Below are positions 9,346-18,352 of a DNA stretch of 64,000 bases, one piece after another. The notes beneath the pieces are model-generated. The model did no database searches. It worked only from the letters and a program-made list of their open reading frames with translations, and was not told where the DNA came from. Position numbers and translations under genes: made by a program. This stretch comes from Saprospiraceae bacterium. GTDB lineage: Bacteria > Bacteroidota > Bacteroidia > Chitinophagales > Saprospiraceae. Location of the stretch: NCBI GenBank assembly GCA_016710585.1, contig JADJVN010000001.1:452315-516314 (forward strand). Direction: 5' to 3'. Each line of letters starts with the position of its first letter. The first letter of the stretch is position 1.

Positions 9346-10333
9346 ATGGCAGAGCAAAACTTTGTAGATTATGTAAAAATATTATTTCGCTCTGGCAGTG
9401 GAGGAGCTGGCTCTGTTCATTTCTTACGATTGAAAGGTGTACCAAAAGGTGGTCCAGATGGCGGTAATGGTGGTCGAGGAGGTCATATCATCTTGCGTGG
9501 GGATGCTCAATTATGGACTTTACTGCATTTAAAGTATCGAAAGCATATATATGCTAAACCAGGAGTCAATGGCAGTGAATCTAATAGTACTGGTGCTGAT
9601 GGAGAAGATATTATTGTTGATGTTCCTTTGGGAACTGTAGCTATTGATCCTGAGACAAAGGAAAAGTTAGCAGAGATCACTCAAGATGGGGAAAAGATAA
9701 TTTTAATGAAAGGAGGTAGGGGAGGAAAAGGGAATGCTTTTTTTGCCAACTCTGTTCAGCAAGCCCCCGATCACGCACAGCCAGGTGAGTCTGGTCATGA
9801 GGCTTGGACGATACTCGAATTAAAAATTCTTGCAGATGTTGGATTAGTAGGTTTTCCAAATGCTGGTAAATCGACATTACTCTCAGTAGTTTCAGCTGCA
9901 AAACCAGAAATAGCAACTATGCATTTACCACAATAGTGCCCAATCTTGAATCGTAAAATACCGTGACAATAGATCTTTTGTTATGGCAGATATTCCAGGA
10001 ATCATTGAAGATGCACATCTAGGTAAAGGCTTAGGGACAAGATTCTTAAGACACATAGAGAGAAATAGTGCTTTACTGTTCATGATCCCTTGTGATTCCC
10101 AAAACATAAGCAAAGATTATCAAATATTACTTCATGAACTGGAGGCATATAATCCAGAATTGCTTGATAAAAAAAGAATACTTGCTATAACTAATATGGA
10201 TATTGTTGAGGATGAATGGGAGGAGCTTATTAGGCCAGAACTCCCAGTTGAAGTCCCACATGTTTTTATCTCCGCTGTTACTAATAAAGGAATTGAAAAA
10301 CTCAAGGATTTGATATGGGATATGATTAAATAG
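9346..10333 (+). CDS. obgE: GTPase Obg, split by two single-base frameshifts
   Basis: Obg is an essential GTPase involved in 50S ribosome assembly and stress control. The first part (9346-9936) has the glycine-rich Obg fold (GGPDGGNGGRGGHIILRGD) and the P-loop GFPNAGKSTLL. The frame then breaks. Adding one T after 9918 and one G after 9953 restores the switch I sequence (AFTTIVPNLESVKYRDNRSF) and joins the second part, which starts at 9983 with the G3 motif DIPGIIE and contains the NMD-type G4 (ITNMDIV) and SAVTNKG G5. The corrected product is about 330 residues. Both losses are within runs of two equal bases, so a sequence error is more likely than a true loss of an essential gene. Confidence 0.9.
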
Positions 10334-10487
10334 TACATTTGGTTAAATCTAATTTATTGAAAACTAGATTCTCGCCTAAATAATTTTGGAACTATATAGC
10401 TTAAATTAGTTTTGAAAGAGGTTTTTCAAAAAATGTCCTTATTTTTCAAAAATTTCCATACATTCGTGATTGAAATTATTTAAATTT

Positions 10488-11897
10488 ATGAGAAAAGGCA
10501 TTCGCTTTGTAAATATTAAAGTTCTTGCATTTGTTTATATTTTTTTCATTTTTGCTTGCCGCGAAACGGTTGAAAATGAGGAATCTAGATTAGTTAGAGA
10601 TTATTCACAAGAAGTCATATGGGAATGGAACGAGCTCTTTATGATCATTGAAAAAGATGCAAAGTATTATAGACCTGGTCCAGCTCCTCGAGCTATTTCT
10701 TTGCTGGCTTATAGTGCTTATGAAGTTTGTCTGCCTGGAATGCCAAATTATAGAACCCTAAAATATGAATTTAAAGAAAATGCACCAGCAGAAAAGATCC
10801 CCAATCTCAAAAGTGGCAAAGGCATTCATTATCCTTTGGCAATTAATGCATCATATGCATTATTAATGAATAAGTTATTTGAAGGTGTAAGTTATGAATC
10901 TGGTCAAACACCAGGAAATGTAAAAAAATTAATATTTGATTTAGAATCAAAACTAGATAGCAAATTCAAATTAGAGATAGATCAAAATATTGAGCTCAAT
11001 TTTAATAATTCAAAAGCTTGGGGACAAGAAGTAGCACTCGCAATATGGCAATGGAGTCTTGAAGATAAATTAGCTTCGGATGCTTATAAATCTTACGAAC
11101 AGGCCAGACCTCATGCCAATGGACCAACAGGAGAAGGATTTTGGCAGACCTATAATCTAGGAGTACCAGCTGCTTTTCCATATTGGGGAGATGTATATGC
11201 TTATGGTGTATATAGTTTTGAAAAAATTCAACCGCTATTGTTTAAAATCAATTATCAAGATACAAGTAATAGACTATTTCATGAAATGAATGAAGTGGTT
11301 CAAATGGCCAATGCAGCTAGAGCAAATTTCAATGGTGAAGAATCACATATAGCCAGATTTTGGAGTGATGATAGAGTTGGACTAACATTTAGCCCTCCAA
11401 CTAGGTTTGTCGCAATAGCAAATCAAGTATTTAAAAATAAAAATACTAACCTAGAGAAAACTGTAGTCACTATGGCGAAACTAGGGCTTGCTATCCATGA
11501 TGCAGGAGTTTGTGCATGGAAGACCAAATTTTATTATAATATTGAACGTCCGATTAGTATGATTCAGCGATTTAAAGATCCTAGTTGGAATTTGCCTTGG
11601 CTTCCAGAAACCCCAGCTTTTCCAGCATATCCTTCAGGTCATTCTACTTTTGGTTGGGCAGCTACAGAAATATTAACTCATGAATTTGGTGAGTATGCTA
11701 TGACTGATAATTGTCATGCTGATAAAATAAACCTTGTAGGTCCACCTAGGTCGTATAACAGTTTTTATCAAATGGCTCAAGAAAATGCGATGAGCAGGAT
11801 TCCTCTTGGTGTACATTTTAGAATGGATGCAGAAGGTGGAGAGATCCTAGGTAAAAGAGTGGCAAACAATATCTTAAAACTAAGGTGGGAAAAATAA
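10488..11897 (+). CDS. Vanadium-dependent haloperoxidase/PAP2-family lipoprotein
   Basis: A member of the PAP2/vanadium haloperoxidase superfamily of about 469 residues. The three vanadate/phosphate-binding motifs are intact: KTKFYYNIERP, AYPSGHSTFGWAA and SRIPLGVHFRMD. The N-terminus has a hydrophobic helix ending IFACRE, a likely lipobox, so the enzyme is probably membrane-anchored and periplasmic or surface exposed. The frame begins with TTG at 10470, but ATG 10488 (MRKGIRFVN) is the natural start. The protein is much longer than simple PAP2 phosphatases and has the length of bacterial vanadium haloperoxidase homologues. Whether it acts as a haloperoxidase or as a phosphatase cannot be decided from sequence. 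It stands alone. Confidence 0.87.
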   Translation: MRKGIRFVNIKVLAFVYIFFIFACRETVENEESRLVRDYSQEVIWEWNELFMIIEKDAKYYRPGPAPRAISLLAYSAYEVCLPGMPNYRTLKYEFKENAPAEKIPNLKSGKGIHYPLAINASYALLMNKLFEGVSYESGQTPGNVKKLIFDLESKLDSKFKLEIDQNIELNFNNSKAWGQEVALAIWQWSLEDKLASDAYKSYEQARPHANGPTGEGFWQTYNLGVPAAFPYWGDVYAYGVYSFEKIQPLLFKINYQDTSNRLFHEMNEVVQMANAARANFNGEESHIARFWSDDRVGLTFSPPTRFVAIANQVFKNKNTNLEKTVVTMAKLGLAIHDAGVCAWKTKFYYNIERPISMIQRFKDPSWNLPWLPETPAFPAYPSGHSTFGWAATEILTHEFGEYAMTDNCHADKINLVGPPRSYNSFYQMAQENAMSRIPLGVHFRMDAEGGEILGKRVANNILKLRWEK

Positions 11898-12052
11898 TTT
11901 AGAAAATTTGATCATAGCAAAAATCAGCAAGTATTCACTCCATTGTATCAATAGTTTTTTAATCATCTTCATTTTTACATTAGATGTGGAAAGCACATCC
12001 ATGTTTAATTATCAGAAAATGATATTATTGCTGATTCTAAAATCTCATTAAT

Positions 12053-13555
12053 CTATCTTTGCACCTGTATCTTACCAAACGCAGTGCGATCTTGTTTTTC
12101 ATCCCATATGGAATAGTAATAGATTCCATTCTCTAGGCTCGAAAGATCAATCTGAAATTGATTCATTGTTTCTGTCAATCTCACTCTTTTCTTTTCATTT
12201 CCGAGAAGATCGTAGAAGAGAATTAATCCTTTGAAGTAATGATCTCCAAGATCAAAGTTTACTTGATCTTGGGTAGGATTGGGATAAACATGAATAGAAA
12301 AGTTCAGTTGGATATCTTGAAGATCTGTAGTCCAGTTCACATCGAGTAAGATCGAACTATCGCAGGGATAGGCTTCGTCTATTCTGTAATGAGGAAAAAG
12401 TGGTGTAGCATCACCATTTCGAGTCAATAATTTTAATCCTCTATTGACCAGTTGGCATGCTTTGCCTTTTCTGTTTGGATATAAGTATTACATGAAAAAA
12501 CCTACATCCTGAAGGGCAAGATATATATATGCGACAATCAGGAGCATGTGCCATGTGAAAATAGGTCGTGGGATAAGGATCATAAAAATTGTCAAATTTG
12601 CCCACTGTATCTATGCTCTCCATACTAGGGTTATCGACATCGATCTGCAATACCTCCAGTGGTGTATTGATATATAGATATTTTGAATTCGGTGAGAAGC
12701 AACAGCCTCCGTATGCACGATCATAATTTTTTAAAGGTAGATATTTTGCATTGCTCAAAACTCCAGTAGCTCGATCGAAATCAAAGATTTGTAGCCCATT
12801 GGCAGTATTATAATGGGCATATTTTTTCCCATCCATTGAAAAACATCCTTGACCATTTCCAGAATTATCAGGATGTTGAGGGAAGCCTATACTTTGCTCT
12901 ATAGCAGATTTGATTCCATTTATTGTATAATATAATATCCAAATTCGATTATTGCCAAGTTGAGGAGTAATCAGCCAATATTCATTTTTAGCAAAAGCAG
13001 GTAAAATTGAGAATCCTTCACCAGCTAATGTATCATATAAGATCATTCGATTTTTTACGATTAAACTCTTATTTGTATGATCAATAATATTTTCCTGAAG
13101 TCCTTTACGATAAAATTGTTTTCCTTCGCCAATAGTATCAAAGATTCCTTTAATATAAACTATTAGCGAATCATTATCCATTACTTTAAGAAAATAACTG
13201 TTTTGGTTTTCTGCATTGTAGAGTGGGCAGCTTCCCCATAATTTACTAAAAAAATAGAATCTCCATTTGAAATTAATCTATTTTGATCATCATATATTGC
13301 GCAACCATTAGAGTGATATAATATGTTGCCTTTCAAATCACAATATGAGGCAGATTGGTATATGATTTCATGAATTCTATTCGAATATTTTTGGTTTAGT
13401 TTTCTTAAAAAATTGAGATTGTTTCCACCAAAATTAGAGTCAATTCCACTTTTATCATATCCTAATGCCCATGTATAATCCATTTTTTTATCAGGCTGTC
13501 CCGAAGCAGACAGACTGATAAAAAAAAGTAAAAATATTATTTTATAATCTTGCAT
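12053..13555 (-). CDS. Beta-propeller-like T9SS type A protein, split by two frameshifts
   Basis: Three reading frames (13555-13181, 13181-12441, 12427-12053) join into one protein of about 500 residues. The first has a signal peptide (IIFLLFFISLSASGQ). The middle has propeller-like repeats (GQGCFSMDGKKYAHYNTANG, CCFSPNSKYLYINTPLEV, HMAHAPDCRIYIS). The last carries a T9SS type A domain (HVYPNPTQDQVNFDLG to GKIQVQR). Frame breaks lie near 13225-13245, where the alternative frame continues SCPLYNAENQNSYFLK, and near 12480, where it continues YPNRKGKACQLVNRG. Both continue without stops across the gap, so indel errors or recent mutations are likely. It is a secreted surface protein of unknown role. 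Confidence 0.75.
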
Positions 13556-13632
13556 ATTAAGCTTGGATCCTCAAGAATTCTTATAAAGTAAACAGCTGAT
13601 TTATGTTATTGGTTAACGAAAAGTACATTTGG

Positions 13633-13673
13633 AAATAAAAAAACAAAGCTTCCGAAAAATAAATTTCGGAAGC
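13633..13673 (-). terminator. Rho-independent terminator of the 13.7 kb ArsR-type gene
   Basis: On the minus strand a 10-bp stem (GCTTCCGAAA / TTTCGGAAGC, 13648-13657 with 13664-13673) is followed by TTTGTTTTTTT. It lies about 40 bases after the regulator stop codon. Confidence 0.8.
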
Positions 13674-13714
13674 CCAACAATAAAATCAGCTTAATGAATT
13701 GTAAAAGTCTATCG

Positions 13715-14035
13715 CTAAGCTGACTTTTTATTGTAATTCATAAAGTTTCGAACCGCTACTTCTGCACGACTACAACTTTCATAGTTGATCTTGCAGTGTA
13801 CGTATTTGCCTACTTTTTCTGTGAGTATAACACCTGCTAACCTGAGGATACTGAGATGCTGAGACGTCACTGACTGTTCAATGTTTAAAGAATGATAAAT
13901 CTTGTTCACATTTACAGACTCATTTTCGTCTATATACTCCAAAATCTTTAAGCGGAGTGGATGAGCTAACGCTCTCATAAGCTCGCATGAATAGTCAAGC
14001 TTTACTGGATTAAATGATACCTTAGTCTTCTTCAT
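13715..14035 (-). CDS. ArsR-type winged-helix transcriptional regulator
   Basis: A 106-residue winged-helix regulator. The MRALAHPLRLKILEYI opening and the recognition helix SVTSQHLSILRLAGV with the beta-wing GKYVHCKINYE are typical of ArsR/SmtB-like proteins. No ELCVC-type metal-binding motif is present in the recognition helix, so the sensed signal is unknown; three cysteines (in YSCEL, HCKI and ESCSR) exist but do not form a recognised site. A close relative lies 181 bases upstream on the same strand. Both genes are followed by no obvious target gene. A strong terminator follows this one. Confidence 0.85.
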   Translation of the reverse strand: MKKTKVSFNPVKLDYSCELMRALAHPLRLKILEYIDENESVNVNKIYHSLNIEQSVTSQHLSILRLAGVILTEKVGKYVHCKINYESCSRAEVAVRNFMNYNKKSA

Positions 14036-14216
14036 CTGAAGCTTCTTATTTTGAAATTCGTAGTTGACCTTGTCGAGACAAAGATGATAACATTTTTTGA
14101 ATTTACAAACAAATATTAAATATTTTTTTAATTTGTTTGTTGGTCAGCTACTTCAAGTAATGCAGTTATATGTAAAATAAAGCTTATAGATAAAGAGTTT
14201 AGTTAACAATATCAGC

Positions 14217-14555
14217 CTATCCAGCTAATTCTTCAACCAATTTAGAGATTTGGTTTAATCTATCCTGATCTAAGGAATAATATATGAATTTTCCTTGTCT
14301 TTCTGTAGCGACTACTCCAGCTCTTCTCAAAATAGCAAGATGCTGAGATGCTACAGACTGCTCTAATCGCAACTTGATATAGATGTCTGTCACCGTCATC
14401 TTATCGTTTTCTTCCAATAAGTCGATGACTCTCTGGCGTAGTTTGTGGTTAACTGCTCGCAACACCAATACCGCTTTTCTAAGATCAGCGTAGTCTAGCT
14501 GAACTTCTTTTCCACCTTTTTTCAGCGTAATCGTTTCGTTTTTTTTATTCCTCAT
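14217..14555 (-). CDS. ArsR-type winged-helix transcriptional regulator (paralogue)
   Basis: A 112-residue winged-helix protein similar to the neighbour at 13.7 kb: MRALAHPLRLKILEYI there corresponds to LRAVNHKLRQRVIDLL here, and both share the pattern SVxSQHLxILRxAGV in the recognition helix, followed by a basic wing. This copy has no cysteine at all, so a metal-sensing role is unlikely. The arrangement suggests a tandem duplication with later divergence. The 137-base gap upstream to the tsaB end shows no clear promoter of the standard type. Target genes are unknown. Confidence 0.85.
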   Translation of the reverse strand: MRNKKNETITLKKGGKEVQLDYADLRKAVLVLRAVNHKLRQRVIDLLEENDKMTVTDIYIKLRLEQSVASQHLAILRRAGVVATERQGKFIYYSLDQDRLNQISKLVEELAG

Positions 14556-14693
14556 GTCTAGGATTTTAATTAATTCTGCAAATACGATATACCATTAACC
14601 AAAACAATGCCAATTTTGTATGAAGGTGATTTTTTTTTGATATGTAATTTCACATTTAAGAATAATGTATATGAATACATATTCTAAAAGCTT

Positions 14694-15395
14694 TTAATTC
14701 AATGTATTAGCTAATTTATCTTTAGCTATTGTAATATTGGGTTCTTTTAAATATTCGGGGACTATGCTGCTTAAATCTACAAAATCAGCTTTATTATATG
14801 CGGTATTTGCACATATATTATAATAACGTGCTGATTGTAGTTTTTGGTCTATTTTATAAATGCTATTGAGATTCAGGTGTTTACATTTATTTGCGCCATT
14901 ACCAGTGAAGCAAACTTTATGGTCAAGAAATTTTAGCCAATCCAGTTCTGGAGCATCTAAATTGATTATGCAAGGAGGTTTTACACAATTCATGTCTCGA
15001 TCATACACACTTGTATAAATATCATTCCTACGTGCATCCATGCAACTGATATAATAGTCAAATGCATCATCGTTCTGAATTGCATCAGAGGCAGGTCCAG
15101 AGAGACTTGACAATGAAATCAAAGGAATACCCAGACTTACACAAAGTCCTTTCGCCATACCCAAACCTGCTCTTAAAGCAGTATATGAGCCTGGACCGAT
15201 AGCGATAGCAATACAGTCTAGTTCGCTAAGACGCTTGGATGCTGAGTTTAGGCTATCTTGAATTAAACCATAAATTACCCTCACATGATCTCCACTTTGG
15301 TCATCAGTATATGTCAGCAAAGAATCTCCGCGACATATGGCAGTGGAACAAACTGTGGTAGATGTTTCAATAATTAGAATAGTGCCGTCTTTCAT
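14694..15395 (-). CDS. tsaB: tRNA threonylcarbamoyladenosine biosynthesis protein TsaB
   Basis: TsaB is the scaffold partner of TsaD and TsaE in making the t6A modification at position 37 of ANN-decoding tRNAs. The 233-residue protein has the ASKHA-fold opening (ILIIETSTTVCSTAIC), the conserved IAIAIGPGSYTALRAGLGMAKGL segment and the following IPLISLSSL. It lacks the TsaD metal-binding histidines, as expected for TsaB. Its start is 6 bases after the stop of the S41 protease gene, so the two are very probably one transcript. The C-terminal third is poorly conserved, as is usual. Confidence 0.93.
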   Translation of the reverse strand: MKDGTILIIETSTTVCSTAICRGDSLLTYTDDQSGDHVRVIYGLIQDSLNSASKRLSELDCIAIAIGPGSYTALRAGLGMAKGLCVSLGIPLISLSSLSGPASDAIQNDDAFDYYISCMDARRNDIYTSVYDRDMNCVKPPCIINLDAPELDWLKFLDHKVCFTGNGANKCKHLNLNSIYKIDQKLQSARYYNICANTAYNKADFVDLSSIVPEYLKEPNITIAKDKLANTLN

Positions 15396-15401
15396 CCAGA
15401 A

Positions 15402-17033
15402 TTACTTTCCTGTCAAAATTTTATTGTAAGCTGCGTCATCTTTCAGCACTTTTTTTGCTTCGGTGATTAATGGATCATGCGATAATCTCTTTTTTAAGCG
15501 ACCTTCTTGGTAAAAGCTACGAGAGACCATTTCTTCTTCTATGAGATTGCAGATCAAGTTTTTTTCAGCTTGCAATTCAGCCCATTGGCTATTTTCAAGC
15601 TTTGACTTTATAGTATTTAAGTCGTCTTTGATTATTGGATTTTGTTCTTCCATAGAAAGAGTCTCTATCTCTTTGATTTTTTTCTCCAAAACAGAGTTAT
15701 CATCAAAATTATTTTTTCTTAAATAATTTATAAAACTTTCAAAATCAGTATATTCATATCCTATCATGTCTTGTGGTAAAAGACCTTTTAGCTGTAATTC
15801 TGTACAATAGTTAAATAATAAATGCGAATCAAGCAGTTTTTGGATGATCTTAGGATGGTCTGCATTCTTCACTTCAATATCGGGAGTGATCCCACCGCCA
15901 TCATATACTTTTCGCCCATTTTTAGTTTTAAATTCAGATTTTAGACTATCCGGAACCTTGACAGCTTTACCCGAGTCATCATAATGCACACTTTGGATGC
16001 ATCTCCCTGATGGGATATAATATTTTGAAGTAGTGAGTTTCACCTTCGCATTATAACCCACTTCTTTTGTATTCTGGACCAATCCTTTACCATAAGACAA
16101 TTGACCAATAATAACACCTCTGTCCAAATCCTGAATCGTTCCGCTTACAATCTCAGAAGCTGAGGCAGAGTGACCATTGATCAGCACAGCCAATTTAATA
16201 TTTTCATCTAAACCAGGCCTTCTTGTTTTAAAATATTGATCCTTATCTTTTGCTTTGCCTCTGGTGCTAGCTACGATTTGGCCATTAGGCAGCCAAGTAT
16301 TGCAGACTTCCACAGCTTCATGAAGCAATCCCCCTCCATTTTCTCTGAGATCAAAAACCAAATATTTTAGTTTCTCATTGTCTTTCTTTAATTTTTGTAA
16401 CGCATCTTGGACATTTTTACCTGCATCTTGGGTAAAAGTGCTCAAAACGATATACCCAGTTTCATCATCTAGCATGCCACTATAAGGGACATTCGGGATA
16501 TTTACCTCGTCTCTAATAATTTTAATGGGCAATTGACTTGATTCGCCTGGTCTTTCTACCACCAGCTCTACTTCACTTTTTGGAGTACCACGCATGATGG
16601 AATTGAGATCTTCACTTTCTTTTCCCTTTGCAGACTGTCCATTTACTGAAATGACCTTATCACCTACTTTAACTCCCGCTTTAAATGCAGGATAATCTTT
16701 ATAAACCTCAGTAATCACTACCCAATCACCTATTTTCTTGGCTTGTGCGCCTATTCCATTGTATTTCCCCTCTACAGAAAGTCTATAGTTTTCTATTTGG
16801 GCTTCAGAGATATAGTTGGTAAAAGGATCTAGACTGTTCAGCATGGCATCCACTCCTGCTTTCATCAGTTTTGAAGGATCGATCTCGTCTACATAGTTCG
16901 CATTGATCTCTTTATAGACATTTGCAAAAATTTCAATATTTTTTGTAATCTCAAAAAACTTATCTTGATTTATTGAAGCTGCTCCCAACAATATACCTAA
17001 GCAAAGAAATAAGGCCACTTTTTTCATTTTCAA
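15402..17033 (-). CDS. C-terminal processing peptidase, S41 family (CtpA/Prc type)
   Basis: A periplasmic serine protease of 543 residues with an N-terminal signal sequence (KKVALFLCLGILLGAASI). It has the usual order: N-terminal helical part, PDZ domain (YNGIGAQAKKIGDWVVITEV, FKAGVKVGDKVISVNGQ), and the S41 core. The catalytic Ser lies in GHSASASEIVSG and the Lys in LSYGKGLVQNT. The C-terminal extension is rich in charged helices. The family trims C-termini of exported proteins or peptidoglycan hydrolases. Two Met codons (17033 and 17027) are possible starts. tsaB follows after 6 bases. Confidence 0.93.
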   Translation of the reverse strand: MKMKKVALFLCLGILLGAASINQDKFFEITKNIEIFANVYKEINANYVDEIDPSKLMKAGVDAMLNSLDPFTNYISEAQIENYRLSVEGKYNGIGAQAKKIGDWVVITEVYKDYPAFKAGVKVGDKVISVNGQSAKGKESEDLNSIMRGTPKSEVELVVERPGESSQLPIKIIRDEVNIPNVPYSGMLDDETGYIVLSTFTQDAGKNVQDALQKLKKDNEKLKYLVFDLRENGGGLLHEAVEVCNTWLPNGQIVASTRGKAKDKDQYFKTRRPGLDENIKLAVLINGHSASASEIVSGTIQDLDRGVIIGQLSYGKGLVQNTKEVGYNAKVKLTTSKYYIPSGRCIQSVHYDDSGKAVKVPDSLKSEFKTKNGRKVYDGGGITPDIEVKNADHPKIIQKLLDSHLLFNYCTELQLKGLLPQDMIGYEYTDFESFINYLRKNNFDDNSVLEKKIKEIETLSMEEQNPIIKDDLNTIKSKLENSQWAELQAEKNLICNLIEEEMVSRSFYQEGRLKKRLSHDPLITEAKKVLKDDAAYNKILTGK

Positions 17034-17417
17034 TTTTTTCGCTTGTATAACGAAATTTTTTCTCCCTTAGTTGCATTAAAATTCAATAATAAAAGCTAAT
17101 TACGGCACTTGAATTCAATTTTACACATCAAAATTTGTACATACTCGCCAAAAATCATTGAAATCTCAAATTCAAGGATAAAAAATGTTAATATTATAGT
17201 GATTTTAAAATATGTCATTATATTTGTAGCATATCGCAAATGATATTGTGGAGAATAAATATTAATCGTGAATATTTAACATTGAAAAAATACTGAAGAT
17301 TAATAAGCATTAAAGAAAGTAAGCGATACGATTCAAACACGAAATTCGAGACTTATAGGAGGCATTCAATTACCAACTAAATTGGTTGTGATTTATATTG
17401 CTTTTAAAAACATAATT
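17034..17417. other. Intergenic region between divergent genes, with a candidate -7 box
   Basis: This 384-base stretch separates the minus-strand protease gene from the plus-strand dockerin-like pair. It is very AT-rich. The only recognisable element is TATATTTG at 17219-17226 on the plus strand, matching the -7 consensus; no good -33 box was found at the right distance. A transcript from there would have a leader of about 190 bases, in which I see no clear riboswitch fold. Confidence 0.35.
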
Positions 17418-18323
17418 ATGCGAGATCTTATTTTTAGTTTCATTATTATTTTTATTCCAACTTATGGGTTGTTGGGACAAAATAGACCGACAGCAATTTG
17501 TAATGCCAATAAAACTTTTTATATTAGTTTTAATGGATGCATTGAAATTTCTGCCAGGGAATTTGATGGTGGAAGTTTTGACGATGTCACTCCCAAGGAC
17601 AAATTAAAGTTTTCATTTCAAAGAGATCAATTGCAAGAGAAGAAAAACTTTTGTTGCATAGAATTATATAGAGATTATTGTACAGGAAAAATGCCTCCAA
17701 AGGAGAGAACATTATATGTATTTGATGAAGACGGAAATGTAGATTCTTGTCAGTTTGAGTGTGTATTTGAAGACACTTTAAATGTGTGCCCTCATCATTC
17801 TAAATTAAATTATGCTATAAATATTCAAATTATAGGTAATGAAAATACTGATAATAGTTTAGCTAAAATCTATATCAATGGAAATTATTATTCAAGCATT
17901 AATTTGATTGGTCCAGATAACAATTATTCAATCTATAGGGATTGTTTAGTAGATTCTACAATTAGAGTAGAATTGACACGAAACGATGACCCAATTAATG
18001 GAGTGACCACTGTTGATGTATTAAAGATTAAAAAGCATATTTTAGGAAAACAATACTTTACAAACCCATATCAATATTTGGCAGCAGATGTGAATCAAAG
18101 TAAAAGTATTTCAGGAAGTGACATGACTGAAATCCGACAATTGATATTAGGAGTGAAGCCTGAATTCTCAAAAGTACCAGCGTATTTATTCTATAATGCG
18201 GATTACAAACCAAAAGATCCATCTGCTCCATATGATATTCCGCCATATGTTGAATGGGTGCAGAAGGACTACCAAGTGAAGACAATAAGATTTCAAGCAG
18301 TAAAGATGGGTGACATTAAATAA
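17418..18323 (+). CDS. Secreted dockerin-like protein lacking a sorting domain
   Basis: A 301-residue exported protein. The frame starts at 17382, but ATG 17418 begins directly at a signal peptide (MRDLIFSFIIIFIPTYGLLG). An N-terminal cysteine-containing module (ICNANKTFYISFNGCIEI, FDGGSFDD) is shared with the next gene and with the 34 kb protein. A dockerin-like pair of loop-helix motifs follows: NGVTTVDVLKIKKHILG and AADVNQSKSISGSDMTEIRQ. The protein stops at the phrase VKMGDIK, exactly where its relatives continue into a further domain and a T9SS signal. It is therefore a natural short form or a truncated copy. The next gene starts 29 bases later, so they are probably co-transcribed. Confidence 0.75.
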   Translation: MRDLIFSFIIIFIPTYGLLGQNRPTAICNANKTFYISFNGCIEISAREFDGGSFDDVTPKDKLKFSFQRDQLQEKKNFCCIELYRDYCTGKMPPKERTLYVFDEDGNVDSCQFECVFEDTLNVCPHHSKLNYAINIQIIGNENTDNSLAKIYINGNYYSSINLIGPDNNYSIYRDCLVDSTIRVELTRNDDPINGVTTVDVLKIKKHILGKQYFTNPYQYLAADVNQSKSISGSDMTEIRQLILGVKPEFSKVPAYLFYNADYKPKDPSAPYDIPPYVEWVQKDYQVKTIRFQAVKMGDIK

Positions 18324-18352
18324 TTTATTCAAAAACATAACAACATATAATT

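Noticed and set aside
12053..12060. TATCTTTG promoter-like box on the plus strand
   Set aside because: It lies in the last codons of a minus-strand gene with no plus-strand gene downstream; likely chance.
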